DNA from: Bacteroidota bacterium
GTDB taxonomy: Bacteria; Bacteroidota; Ignavibacteria; Kapaibacteriales; UBA2268
DNA: 64,000 nucleotides
Assembly: GCA_029974985.1 (NCBI GenBank)
Contig: JARKQC010000267.1
Span: 1 to 64,000, forward strand
Direction: 5' to 3'
The notes under the pieces are model-generated. The model saw only the letters and a program-made list of their open reading frames with translations. It was not told where the DNA came from and did not search any database. Below are positions 1 through 8,785 of the stretch, piece after piece (the stretch's first letter is position 1; the number at the start of each line of letters is the position of its first letter). The position numbers and the translations under genes were made by a program.

Positions 1-1
1 T

Positions 2-1642
2 ACTTATAGGGAATTGCGTATTCTTGAATTTGAAATTTTGAAAGCTCTGAATAAATATGGGCAGACTGCATTGGACGTTAGCCAAATTCTTTGGATTGAT
101 GTTGATAATTTCTATGGTATCGAATATGAGGAGTTTCCTGCCCGAATTGCAGAAGTGGCTATGTGGCTTATTGATCACCAAATGAATATGCTTGTCGGTA
201 ATGAGTTTGGGCAGTATTTTGTGCGTCTTCCTCTAAAAAAATCGGCAAATATCACTAATGGAAATGCCCTGCAATTAGATTGGGAAGAGCTTGTTCCGAA
301 AAGTGAACTTTCATATATTATCGGAAATCCTCCGTTTATTGGCTCAAAATTGATGACGCAAAATCAAAGAAATCAAATTGTAGAAGAATTTGGAAATATA
401 AAAGGTAGCGGTGTTTTGGATTATGTAACAGGGTGGTATGTAATAGCCGCAAAATATATTCAAAATACTAAAATAAAAACCGCTTTTGTTTCTACTAATT
501 CGATTACACAAGGAGAGCAAGTTGGAATATTGTGGAAATTATTAATAAATAAATATAATTTAAAAATTCATTTTGCACATCGTACATTCAAATGGGGAAA
601 TGAAGCAAGAGGAAATGCCGCTGTATATTGCGTAATTATTGGCTTTGCAAACTTCGATACTTATGATAAGCGAATTTTTGATTATGAGGATATAAAGGGT
701 GAACCTCACGAAATAAAAGCTAAAAATATTAATCCATATTTAGTAGATGCTAAAGATATATTAATTGAAAAGAGAACAACTCCACTTTGTGATGTACCGA
801 AAATGAACTTTGGTAATATGCCTTTAGACGGTGGGCATTTGCTTTTATCTGATGAAGAGAAGACGGAATTTATAGAAAAAGAACCTAATTCTGAGAAATT
901 TATTTATCGTTTGATTTCAGCACGTGAATTTTTAAATAATACAAATAGATGGTGCTTATGGCTTGTAGAAGCGAAACCGAGTGAGTTGAAGAGGATGCCT
1001 GAAGTTATGAAGCGGATTGAAGCCGTAAAACAATTTAGACTTAGTAGTGTAGCTCCTTCTACACAGAAACAGGCCTTAACACCATCTTTATTTCGTGATA
1101 GGAATCAACCATTAGAATATATCTTAATCCCAAGTACATCATCTGAAAATAGAAAATATATACCTATGGGTTTTTTCTCAAAAGATAATATTGCTAATAA
1201 TAGTTGCCATATCATTCCCGAAGGTACTCTATATCATTTTGGAGTGCTGACATCAGAAATGCACATGTCTTGGGTAAAGCATATTTGCGGTAGGCTAAAA
1301 AGTGATTATCGTTATTCAAAAGATATAGTTTACAACAACTACCCTTGGCCCCAAGACCCAAGCGAAAAGCAAATAAAAACGATAGAAGAAAAAGCACAAA
1401 AAATACTCGACACAAGAGTGGAATTCCCTAATAGCTCGCTTGCCGAACTTTACGACCCGCTTACAATGCCACCCGCACTCGTAAAAGCACACAATGAATT
1501 AGACAAAGCAGTAGATTTGTCATATCGCTCGCAAGCCTTTACAAGCGAGGCAAAGCGAATGGAATTTTTATTCGACTTATACGAAAAATATACATCGGAT
1601 TTATTCACCAAAGAAAAGAAAAGAAAGAAGAAAAATGTTTGA
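2..1642 (+). CDS. MmeI-like type IIL restriction-modification enzyme, C-terminal part (5' end outside window)
   Basis: The reading frame is already open at base 2 (T-Y-R-E-L-R-I-L), so the first in-window TTG at 14 is not the true start and the N-terminal endonuclease region lies upstream. Visible are an amino-methyltransferase core with the N6-adenine motif IV NPPF at bases 326-337, a target-recognition region in the middle, and the conserved C-terminal stretch containing NNYPWPQ. MmeI-family proteins are single-chain enzymes that cut DNA and methylate adenine in the same site. The tail is very basic (KEKKRKKKNV), and the last ~60 bp plus the stop codon are duplicated immediately downstream. 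The family call is from recognition of the methyltransferase and C-terminal segments; activity cannot be judged without the N-terminus. Confidence 0.82.
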   Translation, partial: TYRELRILEFEILKALNKYGQTALDVSQILWIDVDNFYGIEYEEFPARIAEVAMWLIDHQMNMLVGNEFGQYFVRLPLKKSANITNGNALQLDWEELVPKSELSYIIGNPPFIGSKLMTQNQRNQIVEEFGNIKGSGVLDYVTGWYVIAAKYIQNTKIKTAFVSTNSITQGEQVGILWKLLINKYNLKIHFAHRTFKWGNEARGNAAVYCVIIGFANFDTYDKRIFDYEDIKGEPHEIKAKNINPYLVDAKDILIEKRTTPLCDVPKMNFGNMPLDGGHLLLSDEEKTEFIEKEPNSEKFIYRLISAREFLNNTNRWCLWLVEAKPSELKRMPEVMKRIEAVKQFRLSSVAPSTQKQALTPSLFRDRNQPLEYILIPSTSSENRKYIPMGFFSKDNIANNSCHIIPEGTLYHFGVLTSEMHMSWVKHICGRLKSDYRYSKDIVYNNYPWPQDPSEKQIKTIEEKAQKILDTRVEFPNSSLAELYDPLTMPPALVKAHNELDKAVDLSYRSQAFTSEAKRMEFLFDLYEKYTSDLFTKEKKRKKKNV

Positions 1643-1802
1643 AGCGTGATTGTCTAAAGTATTAAAAGTTGTCCTACACTTTCAAAGTGTAAGCGAAAAA
1701 TATACATCGGATTTATTCACCAAAGAAAAGAAAAAAAAAAGAAAAATGTTTGAAGCGTGATTGTCTAAAGTATTAAAAGTTGTCCTACACTTTCAAAGTG
1801 TA
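1582..1802. repeat. Tandem duplication of the methyltransferase gene tail (two ~110-bp copies)
   Basis: Copy A (1582-1691) covers the last ~20 codons of the methyltransferase, its stop and ~50 bp downstream. Copy B (1694-1802) repeats it with a few changes in the A-rich stretch, at an offset of 111-112 bp. Copy A stops inside a palindrome (ends GTGTA), whereas copy B runs on to complete it. Copy B is therefore non-coding debris of the gene's own 3' end. Confidence 0.9.
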
Positions 1803-1807
1803 GGACA
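1781..1807. repeat. REP-like palindrome 1 (13-bp perfect stem)
   Basis: A perfect inverted repeat with half-site TGTCCTACACTTT around a single central C. A truncated version ends copy A of the duplication (1671-1691). It belongs to the same family as the elements at 1853 and 1934. Confidence 0.85.
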
Positions 1808-1852
1808 TCTGGAGAAAAAGAAAAAAGTTATTTGAAAAATAGTGTTTTTAGA

Positions 1853-1879
1853 TGTCCTACACCTTCGAGGTGTAGGACA
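1853..1879. repeat. REP-like palindrome 2 (12-bp perfect stem, TCG loop)
   Basis: Half-site TGTCCTACACCT with loop TCG, 72 bp after palindrome 1. Both are followed by CTGG (ATCTGG or ACTGG after GGAC). Stem changes relative to copy 1 are compensated on the other arm, which suggests that the folded shape is kept. Confidence 0.85.
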
Positions 1880-1890
1880 ACTGGAATAAT

Positions 1891-1925
1891 ATTTCGGTAG
1901 GATAAGCATTCTTGCTTGTCGAAAT
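1891..1925. repeat. Second-type hairpin with AAGCA/TTGCTT core
   Basis: Outer arms ATTTCG and CGAAAT enclose GTAGGATAAGCA-TTC-TTGCTTGTC. The GTAGGATAAG half recurs as CTTATCCTAC near 10031-10040. It is probably another member of a dispersed hairpin family. Confidence 0.5.
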
Positions 1926-1933
1926 ATAAAAAC

Positions 1934-1960
1934 GTCCTACCTCTTCGCAAGTGTAGTACA
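1934..1960. repeat. Degenerate REP-like palindrome 3
   Basis: GTCCTAC at the left and GTGTAGTACA at the right with TTCG in the centre: the same layout as palindrome 2 but with several uncompensated changes, so an eroded copy. Apart from these repeats, 1643-1981 holds no gene that I can see. Confidence 0.55.
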
Positions 1961-1981
1961 TTAAAAATACTTCAACGAAAC

Positions 1982-2719
1982 TCAAAATTTTAGATAATTA
2001 TACCATACTAAAAATAATTCCCAAGTTGCGTTAATATCGCGCATACAATATTCAGAAATTTCGTTAATTTTCCCGTCTTTAAAAAGCTCACCCACCATCG
2101 AGCCATCAACACCTTCGCTTTTTGGCGATTTTAAACCAAAAGTTCGAGTATAAAAATCAAAATTAAAACGTTTAGAAGCAGAGTAAGGGCTTGGATTATA
2201 AAAAGTTAGCTCGTCAATTAAATCAGTATGCAAAGGATAATTATATTTCGTTCCAGCCATTAAATTTCTTGACGGCTTTATTCTATGAATAGCAGAGCGT
2301 AACATTAAAAAAGGTGCGTCAAAATTGCGTCCATTAAAAGATACGAGAGTAGCTTGATCGTATTTTTTTAGTATAGACCAGAAATCCTCGAGAAGTCTAG
2401 CTTCGTTAGTTAAATAGCATTTATCTCCGGTGCTTAAAGTAATCAATTCTTTTTTATCATAATCAAAACTATTATCAACGGATAAAGCGGCCCTACCGAT
2501 TTGTTCCCAATTTCCATCTTCTGTAGATTGCATTAATTGTGTTCCTATACAAACGACTTGTGCAGTAATTGGTGATAGCCCCATTTCGAATTTTTTTTGT
2601 TCTATTTCTTCATCTGTTTTTGCAGACCTAATAATGTAATCTTGTTGAGATTCGGATAAAGTATCAAAATCAAGTGGAGCAGTTTCGATATCAAATACAA
2701 GGTAATTTTGCTTTCTCAT
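1982..2719 (-). CDS. Predicted 3'-5' exonuclease (DnaQ/PolB-exo-like, PF10108 type)
   Basis: A 245-residue single-domain protein with the three DEDD exonuclease motifs. Exo I is FDIETAPLD near the N-terminus, Exo II is SFNGRNFDAPFL in the middle, and Exo III is YCMRDINATWELF at the C-terminus (YxxxD form). Such proteins hydrolyse DNA or RNA from the 3' end using two metal ions bound by the acidic residues. The family is described as related to the proofreading domain of B-family polymerases but stands alone. It has its own consensus promoter (2747-2778). The cellular role is not known; repair or nucleic-acid turnover is an inference. Confidence 0.85.
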   Translation of the reverse strand: MRKQNYLVFDIETAPLDFDTLSESQQDYIIRSAKTDEEIEQKKFEMGLSPITAQVVCIGTQLMQSTEDGNWEQIGRAALSVDNSFDYDKKELITLSTGDKCYLTNEARLLEDFWSILKKYDQATLVSFNGRNFDAPFLMLRSAIHRIKPSRNLMAGTKYNYPLHTDLIDELTFYNPSPYSASKRFNFDFYTRTFGLKSPKSEGVDGSMVGELFKDGKINEISEYCMRDINATWELFLVWYNYLKF

Positions 2720-2746
2720 AATAAAGTTTCTATTGTTTTAAAAATA

Positions 2747-2778
2747 CAAAAGTAAAAAAAATCCTTCCGAATATCAAA
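2747..2778 (-). promoter_or_regulatory. Bacteroidota-type promoter of the exonuclease gene
   Basis: On the minus strand, -33 TTTG (2778-2775), 20 nt, then -7 TACTTTTG (2754-2747), matching the TTTG/TAnnTTTG consensus. It lies ~28 bp ahead of the ATG at 2719 and overlaps the terminator hairpin of the upstream gene. Confidence 0.55.
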
Positions 2779-2791
2779 TATTGGGAAGGAT
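2755..2791 (-). terminator. Terminator of the M3 peptidase gene
   Basis: Arms ATCCTTCC (minus strand, 2791-2784) and GGAAGGAT (2768-2761), with a further AATAT/ATATT pairing inside, followed on the minus strand by a run of T (2760-2755). It sits ~45 bp after the stop of the peptidase gene. Confidence 0.8.
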
Positions 2792-2833
2792 ATATTTAAA
2801 AATAATAAAATTAATAGATAATATTATAAAAAA

Positions 2834-4942
2834 TTAGTAAAGTCCTCGTTTTTCGAGTAGAGCTTCCTTCATAGGTTCTCTTCCTCTAAAATTAATATAT
2901 AATTCCATTGGGTCAACAGTGCCGCCTTTTTCGAGAATATTTTTTCTAAAAGATTCAGCAGTATTTTGGTCGAAAATCCCTTTTTCTTTAAATAACTTAT
3001 AAGCATCGGAATCTAAAATTTCTGACCATATATAGCTATAATATCCCGCAGAATACCCGCCAGAGAATATATGATTGAAATATGTACTTCTATATCTTGA
3101 AATAATTTGAGGAGCGATATTTATACTTTTCAAATAATTATCCTCGAAACTATTAGGAGTAATATTTTGCAATGGTACAGTAATAGTATGGTATTTCATA
3201 TCGAGCATAGCGGCTGCTAAATATTCAGTAGTAGCAAAACCTTGATTAAATTTACTGCTATTATTAATTTTTTCAACTAATTCAGGTGAAATTACTTGAT
3301 TAGTTTTATAATGAAAAGCATATTTTTCTAAAAATTGGGGTTCGAATGCCCAATTTTCCATAATTTGCGATGGCAGTTCAACGAAATCTCTTGGAACAGA
3401 AGTTCCCGATAAACTTTTATATTCGCAATTTGATAACAATCCGTGTAGAGCGTGACCGAACTCGTGGAAAAGAGTTTCCACTTCGTCGAGAGTAAGTAAA
3501 GAAGGTTGTTCAGCCGTTGGTTTAGAGAAATTGCAAACAACAGTAACAATTGGTGTTATATTTTTTCCATTAATTTTATACTGCTGGCGATAACTACTCA
3601 TCCAAGCTCCACCGCGTTTGCTTGCTCTTGGGAAAAAATCCATATAGAGCAATCCTAAATGAGAATTATCTCTGTTCAAAACTTCGTAACAAACAGCATC
3701 TTTATGATAAAGAGGAACATTTTTAACTTCTTTAAAATTAAGCCCATATAATAAAGTAGCAATTTGAAAAACACCATATTTCACATTTTCGAGTTGAAAA
3801 TATTGTCTAGCTTCTTCTTCGTCAATACTATATCTTTCTTTACGAAGTTTTTCTGAATAATACCTCCAATCCCAAGGTTCGAGTGTAAGGTCACTAATAC
3901 CTTCATTATTCATCATACTTTGTAATTCATTTGCTTCCATTTCGGCTTTATTTCTTGCAAAACTCCATAATTCTTCTAATAATCTATCAACATTATTAGA
4001 ATTCTTTGCCATAGCTTCTTCTAAAACATAATTAGCATAATTATCATATCCAAGTAATTTAGCTTTTTCTAATCGAAGATTAACGATTTTGATAATATTC
4101 TCATTATTATCTAAATTATTACCATTATTTCCTCTTTTAGAATATGCGTAGAACATTTTTTCTCTTAATTCACGTTTAGCAGAATAAGTCATAAAAGGTA
4201 TCCAACTTGGATTATGAAGAGTAAATACCCATTTCCCCTCGTTTCCTGTTTCTTTAGCAGTTTCTGCTGCGGCATCAATAGCTGATTGAGGCAAGCCTGC
4301 TAAATCATCTTTATTATCAATTACTAATTTGAATGAATTATTTTCGGCAAGAATATTTTGCCCGAAACTTAAAGTCAATAAAGCAAGTTCGCCATTAATT
4401 TCTCGCAATCTTTTTTGCTGTTCATCATTAAGATTAGCTCCGTTACGAACAAAACCTTTATAAGTTTCTTCGAGAAGTTTCATTTGCTCTTGATTTAATT
4501 TTAATTTATCTTTGTTTTCATAAACAGATTTTACTCTTTGGAATAAATCTTTATTTAGCATAATATCATCACTATGCTTTGATAGCAAGGGCGATACTTC
4601 TTGAGCAATTTTTTGTAATTCTGCATTAGTATTGCAGGAATTCATATTAAAGAAAACGGTTGTAACTTTGTCGAGTAATTCGCCGGAGCGTTCTAAAGTT
4701 TCGATAATAGATTCGAAAGTAGGCATAGAGCGTTTAACAACAATGGCATTAATTTCTTTATCGTGCTGTTTAATACCCTCTAAAATAGCAGGTTTATAAT
4801 GCTCAACTTTAATTTTATCAAAAGGCGGAACGCCAAAAGGAGTATTATACTCACTAAAAAAAGGATTTTTTTCCTTTTCTTTTGCAAAAGTTGGAGTAAT
4901 TGACATAATCATAAGCAATAAAATTATTGAATTTCTAAACAT
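2834..4942 (-). CDS. dcp: M3-family metallopeptidase (peptidyl-dipeptidase Dcp / oligopeptidase-like), exported
   Basis: 702 residues, the normal size for the M3 family. Residues 1-20 form a signal peptide ending TFA, so the enzyme probably acts in the periplasm. The zinc motif HEFGH is at about 493-497 and the third ligand Glu lies in VELPSQIMENW near 522; the C-terminal GYSAGYYSYIWSE stretch typical of M3 enzymes is present. Family members remove dipeptides or cut short peptides up to about 20 residues. A clear terminator follows (2755-2791). Dcp versus oligopeptidase A specificity cannot be settled from sequence alone, but the exported form fits Dcp better. Confidence 0.88.
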   Translation of the reverse strand: MFRNSIILLLMIMSITPTFAKEKEKNPFFSEYNTPFGVPPFDKIKVEHYKPAILEGIKQHDKEINAIVVKRSMPTFESIIETLERSGELLDKVTTVFFNMNSCNTNAELQKIAQEVSPLLSKHSDDIMLNKDLFQRVKSVYENKDKLKLNQEQMKLLEETYKGFVRNGANLNDEQQKRLREINGELALLTLSFGQNILAENNSFKLVIDNKDDLAGLPQSAIDAAAETAKETGNEGKWVFTLHNPSWIPFMTYSAKRELREKMFYAYSKRGNNGNNLDNNENIIKIVNLRLEKAKLLGYDNYANYVLEEAMAKNSNNVDRLLEELWSFARNKAEMEANELQSMMNNEGISDLTLEPWDWRYYSEKLRKERYSIDEEEARQYFQLENVKYGVFQIATLLYGLNFKEVKNVPLYHKDAVCYEVLNRDNSHLGLLYMDFFPRASKRGGAWMSSYRQQYKINGKNITPIVTVVCNFSKPTAEQPSLLTLDEVETLFHEFGHALHGLLSNCEYKSLSGTSVPRDFVELPSQIMENWAFEPQFLEKYAFHYKTNQVISPELVEKINNSSKFNQGFATTEYLAAAMLDMKYHTITVPLQNITPNSFEDNYLKSINIAPQIISRYRSTYFNHIFSGGYSAGYYSYIWSEILDSDAYKLFKEKGIFDQNTAESFRKNILEKGGTVDPMELYINFRGREPMKEALLEKRGLY

Positions 4943-4985
4943 AATAATCTTTTAAAAAATTATACAAAATATATAGTTTTACAAA

Positions 4986-5771
4986 TTATTTACCAATAAA
5001 ATTTGGTTTTCTTTTTTCGAGAAAAGCAATAGTGCCTTCTTTAAAATCACTTGTTCCACAGGTTTTGCCAAATAATTTTGATTCAAAAGCAAGTCCAGAG
5101 GATAAATCATTATTTTTATCAATATAATTTATAGCTTCTACTGATGCTTTTACAGCAAGAGGAGCTTTTGATAAAATTAAATTTACAAATTCTTCGGTTT
5201 TTTGCATTAATTCACTTTGTGGATAAACGTGATTTATAAGACCTAAACGATAAGCTTCATCGGCATTAATCATATTTCCAGAAATTATAAGCTCCATAGC
5301 AACAGCTTTTCCAACTAAACGAGTTAGTCTTTGAGTTCCTCCATAACCGGGCAAAATACCAAGATTAACTTCTGGCTGGCCAAATTTAGCATTTTCAGAA
5401 GCAAATCTAATATGACAAGACATTGCAAGCTCACAACCACCGCCCAATGCAAAGCCATTTACAGCCGCAATAACGGGAATATTGAGTTTTTCTAATCTTT
5501 CCATTACTTTCGAACCATATTGTGAAAAACGTTCACCTGTCGAGGCATCACTAGCATTTAATTCTTTGATATCAGCACCAGCAGCAAAAGCTTTCTCGCC
5601 ACTTCCCGTAATAATCATTGCATAAATATCAGAGGAATTTTCAATAATAGAAATAACACTATCCAAATCGTCAAATAATTGTTTGTTTAAAGCATTTAAT
5701 TTTTCGGGGCGATTTAGTGTAACTAATGCATAATTTTTTCGTTTTTCATAAATAAGTGTTTCGTAACTCAT
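4986..5771 (-). CDS. Enoyl-CoA hydratase/isomerase (crotonase) family protein
   Basis: 261 residues, standard for a crotonase. The oxyanion-hole segment AFAAGADIKEL (61-71) and the GGGCELAMS segment with Glu 114 and GQPEVNLGILPGYGG with Glu 134 match the two catalytic glutamates of hydratases. It adds water across 2-enoyl-CoA thioesters, as in fatty-acid oxidation or butanoyl-CoA metabolism. It stands alone without neighbouring beta-oxidation genes, so the substrate chain length is open. The gap to the peptidase gene is 43 bp and both are on the minus strand, so cotranscription is possible. Confidence 0.88.
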   Translation of the reverse strand: MSYETLIYEKRKNYALVTLNRPEKLNALNKQLFDDLDSVISIIENSSDIYAMIITGSGEKAFAAGADIKELNASDASTGERFSQYGSKVMERLEKLNIPVIAAVNGFALGGGCELAMSCHIRFASENAKFGQPEVNLGILPGYGGTQRLTRLVGKAVAMELIISGNMINADEAYRLGLINHVYPQSELMQKTEEFVNLILSKAPLAVKASVEAINYIDKNNDLSSGLAFESKLFGKTCGTSDFKEGTIAFLEKRKPNFIGK

Positions 5772-5918
5772 AATTTATTCTCTGAATTGTGTTTGAAAAA
5801 TATAATAAACGTTTTAAATGATAATTTAATTGACATAAAAAACTCATTGTTGGTTTATAGTTTTTTGCTATTTTCACAAAATTAATTATGATAAAATAAA
5901 TTAAGATTATTTTATATT

Positions 5919-8732
5919 GTGATTTTGAAAAAAAATAGACATTTTATAAATTTTAATATTAGAAATTATATCAAAACGGCGATAAAAATATCGAACTGTA
6001 ATACTAATCTATTATTTAATTATAGTCTATTATTTATTTTATTATTTTCATTTTTCTTTTTAAATTTTCATTCAAATTCAGAAGCTCGAAATTTTCAAGA
6101 TTCTATTCCAGCGATAGATTCCCTACAAATAACTCCCGAAGTAAAAGCCCGTATTGACTCTATAAATAAGCAAGTTGCTTTAACAATTATTCAAGATAGA
6201 GTTGAAAAAAGCGGTTTAGATACAATCGTTAGCTACAAAGCAAGCGATACAATGGTATATAATCTAAAAAGTCAAAAAATGAGATTAAAAGGTAATGCAG
6301 AAATTAAATTTAAATCGCAACAATTAAACGCGGAGTTAATTGAATTATCTTTTAAAAATTCGGAAATGACTTCGATGGGTGTTATTGACTCGAATCAAAA
6401 ATTAATCGGTTATCCAAAATTTATTGATAAGGGTGAGGAATATTTTGGTGAGAATATTAGATTCAATTTTCGCTCCGGAAAAGGGGTTATTTCAGTTGGA
6501 GAGACTCAAATTAGCGATGGATTTTATTATGGAACAAAAATAAAAAGAATGTCTCAAACTGAAATGTTTGTTTCGGGCGGTTATTATACAACTTGCGACC
6601 ATACCGAGCCTCATTTTCATTTTGGTTCGAGTAAGATGAAATTAGTAGCAAATGATAGAGTATTAATTGATCCATTAGTATTATATGTCGAGGATTTACC
6701 TGTTTTTATATTTCCATTTGGACTATTTTTTCCGACCCAGCACGGCCGGCAATCGGGATTAATCGTTCCATCGTTTTTCTTTTCTCAAAGTCGAGGAGTA
6801 GTATTTCAAAACCTTGGATATTATTGGGCGGCGTCTGATTATTGGGATACACAAATAAAGACAGACCTATATTCCAAAGGCGGATTTATGCTTAAAAATC
6901 AAACAAGGTGGGCATTGCGTAATGAATTTAATGGCAATATGGAATTTGAATACGGATTGACAAGATTTAATGTTGATGATGATTATACCTCAAATTGGAG
7001 ATTGAGATTAAATCATAATCAAGATTTTACTCCGTCGGATAGGGCTGTGTTTAATCTTGATTTTTCTTCGAGCAATTTTAATCGTAATACTCTTGTCGGA
7101 AATCAAGCATTTATTACGCAAAATATACGCTCGTCTGCGTCTTATTCTAAAAGTTTTGATAATCGTACAACTTTATCAATATCTTATGATAGAGACCAAA
7201 ATATTATTACTGATGGATATAATCAAAGTGCGTCGGCAAGATATAATTTGCCAACAAGTCGCTTTTTATCGGGATTTAAATCATTACCAAGATGGATGCG
7301 AGATATTTCGTTTAGTTATTCAACAGGAGGCGTGTTTCAGAATGAAAAAACTCCATACCAAAATATATTGACTATTAATGATAATCCATTGCAACTTGAT
7401 ACTTTAACGGGTTTTAATTTTGATACACGATTTAGAATCGAACATCGCCCTTCGATAAGTATTAATCCAAAATTAGGGTACTTTACTGTTAGTCCATTTA
7501 TTAGCTTTTCAATGAATAATTATTTTAGGAAATTAAACCGAGTTTTTAATGATTTGGACTCAACAATTACTGCTGATACTGTAAGTGGTTTTTTTACGGA
7601 ATATAGCGTTGGCTCGGGTGTAAACATTCAGACTAAAATATATGGAATTACTGATGATACAAAGCCATTTTTAGGATTTATTAAGCCGTCTTCATTAGGA
7701 ATGAAAGCAATGCGGCACGTTTATAATCCCAATATTGCTTTTGTTATAACACCCGACCAATCCTCAGAAAATTTAGGTTTTTATGGACGATATTTTGATA
7801 AAAAACAAAATAGAGAGGTTCTTTATTCAAGATATTTATTAGATGGTGGAGGCATTGCATCGCGTGCGTTTTCAAGTTCGATTAGATATTCTGATATGCA
7901 TAGTTTCGAAATAAAAGTGCCGCAAAAAGATACACTCCCCGACAAAAATATCGAATTATTAAGATTGAATATGTCAACGGGTTATGATTTTGCAAAAGAT
8001 TCACTTTCTTTAAGTGATTTAAATGTTGCATTTCGTTCTCCTTCTCTGAAATTAATTGATTTTAGCGGTTCGGCTAATTTTTCATTTTATGATGAGGATA
8101 AAATTATGAAAACTAATCCTCAGACTGGAGCAGTAATCGAAGAATATAATCATGTAAATAGGTATTTATTAAGTGCAGGTAAAGGATTATTCAGACTTAC
8201 AAGTTTAAGTTTAAGCTTTTCTACCTCTTTTTCATCAAAAGGAATAGATCTTTCATCTCGAAATGAAACTTATAACGAGAACACTGAAACTGAAAAAGAT
8301 AGTGTTGAATTTGGTAAAAGATTCCAACAAAGACACGATACAAAAACTTCGATAGCAGATATTTTTGGCGACTCCTCTCCCGGATATTCATCAATGAACG
8401 TGCCTTGGAACGTTTCACTTGGTTTAGTATATAATTATTCAAGACCTTCGATAAATCCACGAAGCAAGATGGAAAGTATGAATATGAGAGTATCTGGTAA
8501 TCTTAAACTTACAGAAACTTGGTCAATAAATGCTAATACTGGCTATGATATAATATCAAATACATTTAATATGCCTCAAATAAATTTTATTAAAGATTTG
8601 CATTGTTGGGAATTAGTATTTAATTGGACACCTGTTGGCGGTAATTCGGGATTTTATCTAAAACTCGGAATCAAAGCTCCACAACTAAAAGACTTAAAAT
8701 ATGAATTACAAGATAATCCAATGCTACGATAA
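5919..8732 (+). CDS. lptD: LptD-like LPS assembly outer-membrane protein (OstA family)
   Basis: 937 residues. A hydrophobic export segment lies near residues 36-55 (LLFILLFSFFFLNF, then SNSEA). An OstA/LptA-like domain follows (RLKGNAEIKFKSQQLNAELIEL), then the characteristic ILPFG-like segment VFIFPFGLFFPTQHGRQSG, and a long barrel of alternating strands ending in MLR. LptD inserts lipopolysaccharide into the outer leaflet. The start is a GTG at 5919; no in-frame ATG lies near, and the n-region before the hydrophobic core is unusually long, so the exact start is uncertain. Codon usage is like its neighbours. Bacteroidota-type LptD proteins are divergent, so the symbol rests on the OstA and FPFG segments. 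Confidence 0.78.
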   Translation: MILKKNRHFINFNIRNYIKTAIKISNCNTNLLFNYSLLFILLFSFFFLNFHSNSEARNFQDSIPAIDSLQITPEVKARIDSINKQVALTIIQDRVEKSGLDTIVSYKASDTMVYNLKSQKMRLKGNAEIKFKSQQLNAELIELSFKNSEMTSMGVIDSNQKLIGYPKFIDKGEEYFGENIRFNFRSGKGVISVGETQISDGFYYGTKIKRMSQTEMFVSGGYYTTCDHTEPHFHFGSSKMKLVANDRVLIDPLVLYVEDLPVFIFPFGLFFPTQHGRQSGLIVPSFFFSQSRGVVFQNLGYYWAASDYWDTQIKTDLYSKGGFMLKNQTRWALRNEFNGNMEFEYGLTRFNVDDDYTSNWRLRLNHNQDFTPSDRAVFNLDFSSSNFNRNTLVGNQAFITQNIRSSASYSKSFDNRTTLSISYDRDQNIITDGYNQSASARYNLPTSRFLSGFKSLPRWMRDISFSYSTGGVFQNEKTPYQNILTINDNPLQLDTLTGFNFDTRFRIEHRPSISINPKLGYFTVSPFISFSMNNYFRKLNRVFNDLDSTITADTVSGFFTEYSVGSGVNIQTKIYGITDDTKPFLGFIKPSSLGMKAMRHVYNPNIAFVITPDQSSENLGFYGRYFDKKQNREVLYSRYLLDGGGIASRAFSSSIRYSDMHSFEIKVPQKDTLPDKNIELLRLNMSTGYDFAKDSLSLSDLNVAFRSPSLKLIDFSGSANFSFYDEDKIMKTNPQTGAVIEEYNHVNRYLLSAGKGLFRLTSLSLSFSTSFSSKGIDLSSRNETYNENTETEKDSVEFGKRFQQRHDTKTSIADIFGDSSPGYSSMNVPWNVSLGLVYNYSRPSINPRSKMESMNMRVSGNLKLTETWSINANTGYDIISNTFNMPQINFIKDLHCWELVFNWTPVGGNSGFYLKLGIKAPQLKDLKYELQDNPMLR

Positions 8733-8785
8733 CTGTGTTTTGAAGAAGAAAATATGTAAAGTATAATTTAAAAATTTAATATGAT

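Noticed and set aside
1671..1960. CRISPR array
   Set aside because: Repeats are few, palindromic and unequally spaced (111, 72 and 81 bp), with spacer-like parts that are partly duplicated gene sequence; no cas gene.
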